Source: JAEUKH01 sp964447205
Lineage (GTDB): Bacteria > Myxococcota_A > Polyangia > Polyangiales > Ga0077539
Assembly: GCA_964447205.1 (NCBI GenBank)
Contig: CAYUSB010000031.1
Location: 40,528 to 104,527 of the forward strand
Direction of reading: 5' to 3'
DNA: 64,000 nt
The position numbers were made by a program, and so were the translations under genes. The notes beneath the pieces were generated by a model, which saw only the letters and a program-made list of their open reading frames with translations, was not told the DNA's origin and searched no databases. Below, piece after piece: positions 56,915 through 64,000 of the stretch (position 1 is the stretch's first letter; every line of letters starts with the position of its first letter).

Positions 56915-58771
56915 CTACTTCGGATCGCGTTCGATGCGGTCGGGATTGGCCACCACGAAGGGGCCGATGGCCAGGTAGTCGAGGTGCCCCAGCCGGAAGG
57001 CCCGGATGGCGTCCTCGGGGGTGCACACGATGGGCTCCTCGTGCATGTTGAACGAGGTGTTGATGAGCGAGCTCGTGCCCCCCGAGAGCTGCTTGTAGGC
57101 CGCGAGGATGTCGTAGTAGCCCGCGTTGACCTCGCGCTTGACGAGCTGAGGGCGGGCCGTCCCGTCGACATGCACCGCCGCGGGGCAGTTGTCGATCATC
57201 TCAGGGGTGCAGTCGACCGTGACCGTCATGAAGTTGGCGGCCGGCTCGCTCACGTCGATGTTCTTGTAGTAGCGGTGGCGGTCTTCCCACAGGGTGACCG
57301 GGGCGAAGGGCATAAACTCCGTCCGGGCGAGCTGCTTGTTGAGCCACTTGTTCACCTGCGGCTCGCGGGCGTGATACATCACCGAGCGGTTGCCGAGGGC
57401 CCGGGGGCCGTACTCCATGCGCCCGTCAAAACGGGCCACGACCTTGCCCGCGTGGATGAGCTTCGCCACCTCCATCCCGTAGTCCCCGGGCTCGGTCCAG
57501 CCGAGGCCGTTGGCCTCCAGGGCCTTGATGACCTCCTCGCGGGAGTACCCCGGTCCGAGGTAGGCGTCGTGCATACGCTCGGGCCGAAACCTGGGGCCGA
57601 GCTTCTCGCGGAGCACGTGCATGGCCGCCCCCGTCCCCGTCCCCGCGTCGCTCATGGCCGGATGAACCCAGATCGACTTCACCCCAGGCACCTCGGCGAT
57701 GCGCTGGTTGAGCTTGACGTTGGCCGTGACCCCGCCGCTCATCACCACGTTGCCCACGCCCGTGCGCCCGACGTGGTAGGCCACCATCTGCGACACCACC
57801 TCCTCGAGGACCTTCTGATAGGCCGCGGCGATGTCCTTCTTGCGGAAGTGCAGCGACAGGTACCGCGGGAAGAAGTGGTTGTTGGCCCCGAAGTACTTGA
57901 AGTTGCCGTCCTCCACGCGAAACCGGGCCGCGATGGCGTCGTGCAGGATGGTCGGGTCGCCGTAGGCCGCGAGCCCGAGGATCTTGCCCTCGTGCCGCGA
58001 GGGCTTGAAGCCCAGGGCGCTGGTGAGGTGCTCGTAGAAGAAGCCCAGGGAGTGCGGGAAGTCGAAGGCCACGAGGCGCTCGATGCCCGTCTCGATGTTG
58101 CCGAGGGCGATCGATCCCGACAGGCCCGAGCCGTACGCGTCGATGGTGACCACCAGGGCCTGCTCGAAGCCCGAGGCGTAGAAGGCGTTGCTCTGGTGCG
58201 AGACGTGGTGCTCGACCCGGATGAGCTTGTCCTTGAGTCCGAGGCGCTCGAGGCTGGTCTCGAGCTCGGCGCTGTCCTTGCGGTGCTCGCGGACGGCGTC
58301 GGCAACCCACTTGCCGGCCATGGCCTTGTGGGTGGCGAGGTCGCCGGCCATGGTGCCCGCGCTGACCTCGTAGAGGCGCTTCCGCGACCAGGGCTTGTCC
58401 ATGTACTCTTCGTACCCCTCGGCGTCGAGGGGGATGCCCGTGGTGTAGGGCCCCCGGGCCCGGGCCGCCTCGACGAGGTCGTGGCAGCGCCGCAGGGCGT
58501 CGGTCTCGAGGCTGGTGAGCTCGGTGCGGGCCCGCGACATGATGGCGTCGGACTCGCGCTGCCACTCCCAGAAGGGGTAGGCCACGTGGTCGATGTCCTT
58601 GAGGGAGGCCCCCGAGAGGCGCAAGACCTCGAGGATGGCCTGATGCGGAAACCCGCGCTGCATCTTGACGCGGGTGAGGCGCTCTTCGCCGACGGCGGCG
58701 ACGATCTTGTCGTCGACCATCAGGGTCGCGTGGGTGTCTTTGTCCAGTGCCGAGATGCCGAGAACGATCAT
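56915..58771 (-). CDS. Carbamoyltransferase (NodU/CmcH family)
   Basis: 618 aa from the ATG at 58771 (MIVLGISALDKDTHATLMVD); a longer start at 58819 adds 16 residues without family support. The N-terminal TsaD/Kae1-like domain has EHHVSHQSNAFYASGF (metal His residues), DAYGSGLSGSIALGN, FYEHLTSALGFKPSRHEGK and MSGGVTANVKLNQRI. The C-terminal domain has MEYGPRALGNRSVMYHAR and INTSFNMHEEPIVCTPEDA. Such enzymes move a carbamoyl group from carbamoyl-phosphate through an adenylate to a hydroxyl of a sugar or natural product. The acceptor may be a surface glycan, as the neighbour is a polysaccharide deacetylase-like gene. Confidence 0.93.
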   Translation of the reverse strand: MIVLGISALDKDTHATLMVDDKIVAAVGEERLTRVKMQRGFPHQAILEVLRLSGASLKDIDHVAYPFWEWQRESDAIMSRARTELTSLETDALRRCHDLVEAARARGPYTTGIPLDAEGYEEYMDKPWSRKRLYEVSAGTMAGDLATHKAMAGKWVADAVREHRKDSAELETSLERLGLKDKLIRVEHHVSHQSNAFYASGFEQALVVTIDAYGSGLSGSIALGNIETGIERLVAFDFPHSLGFFYEHLTSALGFKPSRHEGKILGLAAYGDPTILHDAIAARFRVEDGNFKYFGANNHFFPRYLSLHFRKKDIAAAYQKVLEEVVSQMVAYHVGRTGVGNVVMSGGVTANVKLNQRIAEVPGVKSIWVHPAMSDAGTGTGAAMHVLREKLGPRFRPERMHDAYLGPGYSREEVIKALEANGLGWTEPGDYGMEVAKLIHAGKVVARFDGRMEYGPRALGNRSVMYHAREPQVNKWLNKQLARTEFMPFAPVTLWEDRHRYYKNIDVSEPAANFMTVTVDCTPEMIDNCPAAVHVDGTARPQLVKREVNAGYYDILAAYKQLSGGTSSLINTSFNMHEEPIVCTPEDAIRAFRLGHLDYLAIGPFVVANPDRIERDPK

Positions 58772-58837
58772 CGGGGTGTTGCTTTCTTCATCCGCCACGC
58801 GCGGCTCGGCGAGAGCCACACGGAGATACCAGGGAGG

Positions 58838-59830
58838 TCAGACAGAGGGAGCCTGCCCCGAGAGTCGGGCCGCCGCCTCGGTGAGGGTGCAGGGAGTCGG
58901 GGAGTGACGACGGAAGATGGCCGAGAAGGCGGCGTCCATGCGGTCGAAGAGGGCGTCGACCGAGGCCGTAGATTCAAAGTAGGGGCTCGTGTTGGGGAAG
59001 AGCTCGCTCGAGTGAATCATCATGTTGAACCATGGGACCCCCTGCCCGAGGGCCGCCGTGCAGGCGTCGAGCATCTCGGGGGCCGACTCCAGGGTGGGGC
59101 GCAGCCACAGCCGCCGTTGGAGCTTGAGTTTGGCCAGGACTTTGCGCGCGAAGTGCCCGTCGGGCAAGTCGGCCATGGGGCCCCCGAGGGCCGGGGGCAG
59201 CCGGTCGTCGTCGACGATGGTCAGGGGGAGTTCCCACACGGGGCTGTCGCCGGGGCGGGTCACGTCGTCGCGGTGTAGCCGGTAGGGGCCGAGGGGGGCG
59301 GCCGTGAAGTCAGGCCCCCCGCGTCCCCCGGGGGCCCCGGGGTACTGCGACCAGGCCATGAGGGGCGTGACGCTGGAGTCGATGAGGTACCCGAGGGACT
59401 CCAGGTGCGCGAGGGAGCGAGGGTCGAAGCCGAAGCGGCCCGCCCGGTACGACGTGGGGCGCTGGCCGAAGCGCTCGGTGATGAAGTCGGTGAGGGTACG
59501 GAACTTGGCCGCGAGGAGGTCGTCGGGCAGCTCGCTCGGGAAGGCCCCGGCGTCGTCCCAGGGGGAGACAAAGGGGGGGGTGGTCCAGGGGTGGAGGTGG
59601 GTCCCGACCTCGGCCCGGCCGTCGGCCACCCACTGCCGGAGCATGGCCACGGCCGTGTCGTCGGCCGCGATGGAGTGGGTCACGACGTACGTGGGCTTGA
59701 CCCCGTAGCGGTCGCACAAGGCCTGAAACCGTGGCAAGGCGTGAACGTTGCGCACCGGAGGCAACCGACGGTGCACCGTCCACTCGCTGTCGCCCTCGGT
59801 GTCCACCACAAACAAGAACGCAGGCCCCAT
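58838..59830 (-). CDS. Polysaccharide deacetylase-like protein (NodB homology fold)
   Basis: 330 aa. The first strand carries FLFVVDTEGDSEW, in which DTE takes the place of the TFDDG motif, and a second site GTHLHPWTTPPF supplies the His residues. SYRAGRFGFDPRSLAHLESL and WFNMMIHSSELFPNTSP follow as in carbohydrate-esterase 4-like proteins of exopolysaccharide loci. There is no signal peptide, so it would act in the cytoplasm on a precursor. It starts 66 bp upstream of the carbamoyltransferase on the same strand. The pair suggests chemical tailoring of a cell-surface or secreted sugar. The substrate is unknown. Confidence 0.8.
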   Translation of the reverse strand: MGPAFLFVVDTEGDSEWTVHRRLPPVRNVHALPRFQALCDRYGVKPTYVVTHSIAADDTAVAMLRQWVADGRAEVGTHLHPWTTPPFVSPWDDAGAFPSELPDDLLAAKFRTLTDFITERFGQRPTSYRAGRFGFDPRSLAHLESLGYLIDSSVTPLMAWSQYPGAPGGRGGPDFTAAPLGPYRLHRDDVTRPGDSPVWELPLTIVDDDRLPPALGGPMADLPDGHFARKVLAKLKLQRRLWLRPTLESAPEMLDACTAALGQGVPWFNMMIHSSELFPNTSPYFESTASVDALFDRMDAAFSAIFRRHSPTPCTLTEAAARLSGQAPSV

Positions 59831-60004
59831 CGCGCAACGTGCATCGCGCGTCGGGGCCCCCGCCGTCAACCCCCCACCGGGGGGTGGGGTTCGGATTGTC
59901 GGCGGTCGATTCCGTGAAGCCCCGTCCCCCCCGCCCACAATCGCGGGCATGAGGTCAGAGACGCGGCGCAGCGGATGCGCCCGCGACCTCACAAGGAGCG
60001 TTCC

Positions 60005-61465
60005 ATGAAGAGCCTTCGTCGTCGGGGGATCGGTGCCGCGTTGCGGTGGGGTGTGGTCCTGGGTGTGGCCAGCGGGTGTGCGGTGCGGGTGGTTCCGCTC
60101 GCCGATGAGCGCGACGGGGACGCCGGGGCCCAGATGCCCCTGCCGACCGACGACGTCGCCGTGGCCGCCGACCGCCCCGCGGAGCCTGCCGACACGGGCT
60201 CCCCGGTCGATGCCCCCCCGCCCCCCGATGTCCACCCCGCAGTTGACGCCCCGTCCGTGCCCGGCCGCAACGCCGTCGACCTCCTCGTGGTGGTCGACAA
60301 CTCCAACTCCATGCGCCTCGGCCAGGAGTTTCTCAACAACAACCTCGGCACGATGGTGCTCCGGCTCCTGCAAACGCACGGGGTCGCGGACGTCCGGGTG
60401 GGCGTGCTGAGCACCGACCTCGGCGCGGGCGGGGTCCCCGTCCCAAGCTGCGCCACCGCCGCGGGAGACGACGCCGTCCTCAATCCCCGCACCCGGGGCG
60501 CGGCCCTCGCCCTGCACCCCCCGGGCGAAGGACCGGGCGAGCTCTTCTGTCGTCCCGAGGTCCGAGCCGCCCCCTTCCTCCAGTTCGGCCCGAGCCACGA
60601 CGCCATGTTTACCTACTGGACCCCGTCGTGCCACAGCCACCTCGGGGTCGGCGGCTGCGGGATCGAGCAGCCCCTCGAGGCCGCCCTGCGGGCCCTCACG
60701 ACCCAGGCAGCCCCGGGGGGGCCCAACGCGGGGTTTCTCCGCCCCGAGGCCACCCTCGCCATCCTCGTGCTCAGCGACGAGGAGGACGGATCGGTCCGCG
60801 ACTGCAGCCGCCACGACGGGGTGGGGCCCTGCGACGACGCCCGCGACGTGTTTCGTGCCGAGTCGGCGCGTTGGGCCTCCCCCGACCTCAACCTCCGCTT
60901 CTATGACTACCAGCCCGGGAGCCCCCAGGACCCCACCTGGCCCCTGGAGCGCTACGTCGACCCGGCCCGTCCCACCCGGGGGTTCCTGGGGCTCAAACCC
61001 GGACACCCCGAGCGGGTGGTCTTTGGGGCCATCACGGGGGTTCCGCAGAGCCTCCCGCAGCGCCCCGATGGGAGCACCGACTGGGACACCCTCCTCGGCC
61101 CCCCTGCCCCGGGACGACCCGACGACTTCGTAGCCCGCGACGCCGAGTTGGCCTTCTCCTCGATGAGCAATCCCGAGGGCCCCATCTCGATGCGTCAGCG
61201 CCACCGCGACGTGTCGTGCACCGACTTCACCCGCATGGTCCCGGCCTGTCGCCAGGCCCAGACCCAACCCGGGTGTCGGCCCGACGTTCAGCCCTTCGCG
61301 TGGCGGGCCCGACGCATCGCCGAGGTGGCCCGGCGCCTCGACGCCTCGGCCCTGTGCCAGGGTGGCCCCTGCGGCAACGGGATGGTGGCCTCGATCTGCG
61401 AGCGCAACGACAGCGGGGCCTTCGACCGCTTCGCCGAGCGCATCGCGCGTCGTACGGGCCGGTGA
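60005..61465 (+). CDS. vWA-domain lipoprotein with Cys-containing body
   Basis: 486 aa from the ATG at 60005, with AAGGAG six bases upstream. Lipobox VASGC gives Cys25. An Asp/Ala/Pro-rich linker is followed by a von Willebrand A-like domain: VDLLVVVDNSNSM, where D98, S100 and S102 form the MIDAS metal site (DxSxS). Further on are RVGVLSTDLGAGG, TLAILVLSDEEDGSV and the C-terminal Cys-rich part (CRQAQTQPGC, CQGGPCGNGMVASIC). The fold binds protein ligands through Mg. It is divergent from the deacetylase across 174 bp. Probably a surface adhesion or sensing protein, as in other Myxococcota with the same mosaic; the ligand is unknown. Confidence 0.87.
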   Translation: MKSLRRRGIGAALRWGVVLGVASGCAVRVVPLADERDGDAGAQMPLPTDDVAVAADRPAEPADTGSPVDAPPPPDVHPAVDAPSVPGRNAVDLLVVVDNSNSMRLGQEFLNNNLGTMVLRLLQTHGVADVRVGVLSTDLGAGGVPVPSCATAAGDDAVLNPRTRGAALALHPPGEGPGELFCRPEVRAAPFLQFGPSHDAMFTYWTPSCHSHLGVGGCGIEQPLEAALRALTTQAAPGGPNAGFLRPEATLAILVLSDEEDGSVRDCSRHDGVGPCDDARDVFRAESARWASPDLNLRFYDYQPGSPQDPTWPLERYVDPARPTRGFLGLKPGHPERVVFGAITGVPQSLPQRPDGSTDWDTLLGPPAPGRPDDFVARDAELAFSSMSNPEGPISMRQRHRDVSCTDFTRMVPACRQAQTQPGCRPDVQPFAWRARRIAEVARRLDASALCQGGPCGNGMVASICERNDSGAFDRFAERIARRTGR

Positions 61466-61499
61466 GGGGCCCTGAGCCCGCCCGCGGCCGGGCGGCGGC

Positions 61500-63890
61500 T
61501 CAGCGCACGTAAAACTGGATGTGATTGCAGGTGTACCCGGTGTTGTGGGTGCACACGAGGGGCCAGTTGGAGTAGATCCGATACTGGCCCACGGAGTGGG
61601 TCCAGTTGGGGCCGTAGCCGTTGATGACCGACCAGGTGTCGGGGCCCGGCGAGTAGCCGCACCAGAGCGAGGGGGAGTAGTTTCCCTCGGTCACGGTGGC
61701 CCCGGGGGGACACCCCCCGCGGTACCGGGCGTCGAAGGGCGAGGTGCTCTGGGTGGAGACGATCCAGTTGTTAAACTGGCGGTTCCAGTAGAGAAACTCA
61801 TAGCGGCTGTTGCGCTGAAACCGCTCGACCCGGCCGAGGATGCTGTAGAGCGGGGCCGTCGGGTCGGTGGCGTTGAAGTTGCGCCCGCGGGTGTCGTCCT
61901 GAAAAAAGCCCGCCGAGGCCTGGTGATTGGTGAGGAGGGTCCAGCCTCCGCCGCGGTGGGTCATCTCGCAGAAGGCCCGGAAGGGGGCCTCGCCTCCAGG
62001 TCCGTCGGGGTCGATGGTGTAGATCCCGCTCGGGGCCGTCGGGACCCGCTGCTTGATCTCGTAGCAGGTCACCCCGCCCCCGCAGGCCCCGTTGACGCAG
62101 ATGGCCCCGTTGCAGCTCGTCCCGCAGGCCCCGCAGTGGGCGGGGTCGGCGGTGGTGTCGACGCAGGCGCTGCCACAGGCCGTGCGCCCCGTCGGGCAGT
62201 CGAGGGTGCACGATCCCCCCACGCACACCCGCCCGCTCCCGCAGGCGTTGCCGCACGTGCCGCAGTGGGCCGGGTCGCGCTGCGGGTCGATGCACGCATC
62301 CCCGCACGCGACACGCCCCGTCGGGCACACGAGCCGACACACCCCGGACACGCACGAACGGCCCACCGCGCAGGCCGTCCCGCAGGCTCCGCAGTGCGCG
62401 GTGTCACGCTGAAGATCGCGGCAGGCCCCCGCGCAGAGGTCCTGTCCCGTAGGGCAGCGGCACATCCCCGCGGAGCACTCCTGCCCCTGGGCGCAGGCGG
62501 TCCCGCAGGCTCCGCAGTGGGTCGGGTCGGAGGCCAGGGTCACGCACGACCCGCTGCACACGCTCTGCCCCGTGGGGCAGCTCAGCCGGCACATCCCGGC
62601 CGAGCACAGCTCCCCCGCCGCGCAGGTCCTCCCGCACGCACCGCAATGCCGGGGATCGCCCTGCAGGTCGCGGCAGGTCCCCCCGCAGGCGGTCTCTCCC
62701 GTCGGGCAGGCGCACATCCCCTGGGCGCAGCGCTCTCCGCCCGCGCAGGTGTTTCCGCAGGCCCCGCAGTGGTTGCCGTCGCTGGCGAGGGTGACGCAGG
62801 CCCCGGAGCACTCGGTCTGCCCCGTGGGGCACACCACCTGGCAACGCCCCGCGATGCAGGCCTGGCCCGTCGTACAGGCCGTGCCGCAGGCCCCGCAGTG
62901 GGCCCGGTCGTTCTGCACATCACGGCACGCCCCCGCGCAGAACCCCTGCCCCGTCGGGCACTGGCACACCCCGCCCTCGCAGCGCTGCCCCGGCCCGCAG
63001 GACGTCCCGCAGCCTCCGCAGTGGCTCACGTCGCTGGCCACGCTCACGCAGCGCTCGTCGCAGATGGTCTGCCCCATCGGACAGGTGCGCTGGCACTGCC
63101 CCATCGTGCAGCGCTGGCCGTCGCCGCAGCGCACCCCGCAGGCCCCGCAGTGGGCGTTGTCGGTGCTCGGGTCGACGCAGCGCCCGGCGCAGCGCCGCTG
63201 GCCTTCGGGACAGGCGTTTTCGCAGCGCCCGGCCTCGCACACCTGGCCCGCGAGGCAGCGGGTGTTGCAGGCCCCGCAGTTGCGGCGGTCGCTCTGGAGG
63301 TCGGCGCAGTAGCGTTCGTTTTCGGTGACCCGGCACTCGGTCACCATCGACCCGGGGGCCTCGCAGGTGATCACGCAGCGCCCGGCCCCGCAGACCTGCC
63401 CCGTCGGACAGGCCATCCCACATCCCCCGCAGTGGGCCGGGTCGCTGTCCGACCGCACGCAGCGCCCGTCGCAGCGCAGCTCGCCCGGCAGGCACCCCTC
63501 CCTGCAGGCCCCGGCTACGCACACCGACTCGCCCGGGCAGGCGTTGGCGCAGCGGCCGCAGTTGGTCCGGTCCTCGGTCACGTCGACGCAGACCCCGGCG
63601 CAGTTGGCCTGGGTGGGCGCGCAACGCGGAGGCAGGACGTCGACCCCCGCGTCCATGGCCGCGTCCATCGGGCTCGTGTCGGAAGGGCCCGTGTCGGTGG
63701 GGCCCGTGTCGGTGGGGCCCGTGTCGAGGGGGCCGGGGCCTGTGTCGGCGGGGCCCGTGTCGGTGGGAGCCGGGCCGGTGTCGGCCAGGCCCGCGTCGGC
63801 GTCTCCGCCTACCACCGAGCTGTCCCCGCAGGCTCCCAAGAGCCCCGCCGTGAGAAGTACCCAGCCCACCCGTTGTTTGTGTCTCGTCAT
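61500..63890 (-). CDS. Lipoprotein with 12 Cys-rich repeats and fibrinogen-like C-terminal domain
   Basis: 796 aa from the ATG at 63890, with AGGAGG eight bases upstream. Lipobox LLGAC gives Cys21. A DTGPTDTGP linker (15-bp DNA repeats at 63675-63780) leads to 12 units of the form HCGACGxxCxxGxxCxxGxCxCPTG (about 100-610). The C-terminal ~190 residues (CYEIKQRVPTAPSGIYTIDP, FCEMTHRGGGWTLLTN, WCGYSPGPDTW) match fibrinogen-related/lectin-like domains that bind sugars or acetylated groups. So this is a long surface stalk with a ligand-binding head. It faces the vWA lipoprotein gene tail to tail with 34 bp between the stops. Confidence 0.88.
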   Translation of the reverse strand: MTRHKQRVGWVLLTAGLLGACGDSSVVGGDADAGLADTGPAPTDTGPADTGPGPLDTGPTDTGPTDTGPSDTSPMDAAMDAGVDVLPPRCAPTQANCAGVCVDVTEDRTNCGRCANACPGESVCVAGACREGCLPGELRCDGRCVRSDSDPAHCGGCGMACPTGQVCGAGRCVITCEAPGSMVTECRVTENERYCADLQSDRRNCGACNTRCLAGQVCEAGRCENACPEGQRRCAGRCVDPSTDNAHCGACGVRCGDGQRCTMGQCQRTCPMGQTICDERCVSVASDVSHCGGCGTSCGPGQRCEGGVCQCPTGQGFCAGACRDVQNDRAHCGACGTACTTGQACIAGRCQVVCPTGQTECSGACVTLASDGNHCGACGNTCAGGERCAQGMCACPTGETACGGTCRDLQGDPRHCGACGRTCAAGELCSAGMCRLSCPTGQSVCSGSCVTLASDPTHCGACGTACAQGQECSAGMCRCPTGQDLCAGACRDLQRDTAHCGACGTACAVGRSCVSGVCRLVCPTGRVACGDACIDPQRDPAHCGTCGNACGSGRVCVGGSCTLDCPTGRTACGSACVDTTADPAHCGACGTSCNGAICVNGACGGGVTCYEIKQRVPTAPSGIYTIDPDGPGGEAPFRAFCEMTHRGGGWTLLTNHQASAGFFQDDTRGRNFNATDPTAPLYSILGRVERFQRNSRYEFLYWNRQFNNWIVSTQSTSPFDARYRGGCPPGATVTEGNYSPSLWCGYSPGPDTWSVINGYGPNWTHSVGQYRIYSNWPLVCTHNTGYTCNHIQFYVR

Positions 63891-63950
63891 GCTGCCCGCC
63901 TCCTGCGTTGGCCGCAGGGTACACCCGCGGGGGGGTGGGAGGGAGGGGGA

Positions 63951-63980
63951 CCTCACCCCCGCTGCCGCGCGCCCCTCTCC
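63951..63980 (+). repeat. Further copy of the CCCCGCTGCCGCGC dispersed repeat arm
   Basis: Reads cctcacccccgctgccgcgc and gcccctctcc, the same arm as at 17012-17185, near the end of the window. A second arm would lie beyond the window. Confidence 0.65.
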
Positions 63981-64000
63981 ATAAATGGCGAGGGGCTCCG

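Noticed and set aside
1..64000. rRNA or tRNA genes
   Set aside because: I saw no stretch with the conserved tRNA arms or rRNA cores; a covariance-model scan would be needed to exclude a tRNA fully.

Overview
The window is very GC-rich, densely coded DNA. Its lipoprotein repertoire suggests a predatory or social member of the Myxococcota (Polyangia-like). I infer this from the repeated pattern of lipobox, Asp/Pro/Thr-rich linker and Cys-rich, RCC1, thrombospondin-type-3, vWA or fibrinogen-like modules, from a MopE-like motif, and from a TssB-TssC fusion. No rRNA, tRNA, CRISPR array, integrase or transposase was recognised. Species cannot be named from sequence alone.

Layout. 0-6.1 kb: tail of a Uma2 nuclease, a lipid kinase divergent from surE, then a leftward operon of a RedB/thioredoxin-like protein, a hybrid histidine kinase with HPt, and a REC-GGDEF diguanylate cyclase. 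6.3-13.2 kb: an accessory segment bounded by a perfect 52-bp direct repeat that duplicates the 5' end of hrpA. It holds a four-site palindromic array with an exact 43-bp period, an unknown 270-aa protein, an RCC1 lipoprotein, two tandem paralogous ~130-aa proteins, a protein with a Cys/Gly-rich head, and a frameshifted WD40 remnant. By eye its right half is less GC-rich than the flanks. 13.2-25.3 kb: hrpA, an FMN-type glutamate synthase, a UPF0175 gene, bestrophin plus metallophosphoesterase, and three lipoproteins, with several fold-back repeats between genes. 25.4-33.3 kb: a RibB with a zinc-less RibA-like tail, a DUF420 protein carrying an EF-hand loop, and a leftward set of adenylate cyclase, TIGR02996 protein, P450 and Hsp70. 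33.5-42.4 kb: an RCC1 protein, a TSP3 protein, small lipoproteins, a tail-to-tail junction between truncated tssB-tssC and Rieske oxygenase genes, and a nucleotidyltransferase/partner pair. 42.7-52.3 kb: a 1606-aa coiled-coil/DnaJ-zinc-finger tail-anchored protein, then otsA, otsB-GH15 and pcm, the last three coupled by ATGA overlaps. 52.3-64 kb: a TonB receptor with its lipoprotein, a Cys-rich lipoprotein, a carbamoyltransferase with a deacetylase, a vWA lipoprotein and a Cys-repeat/fibrinogen-like lipoprotein.

How the genes work together. Two second-messenger outputs are encoded (c-di-GMP by the GGDEF protein, cAMP by the DUF5939-type cyclase). The ots operon makes and may turn over trehalose. 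The TonB receptor and lipoprotein probably import one unidentified ligand. Many products are predicted to be exported and lipid-anchored, so the surface layer of this organism appears unusually elaborate. The best candidates for something undescribed are the 6.3-13.2 kb segment with its periodic array and tandem small proteins, and the giant zinc-finger protein at 42.7-47.5 kb.
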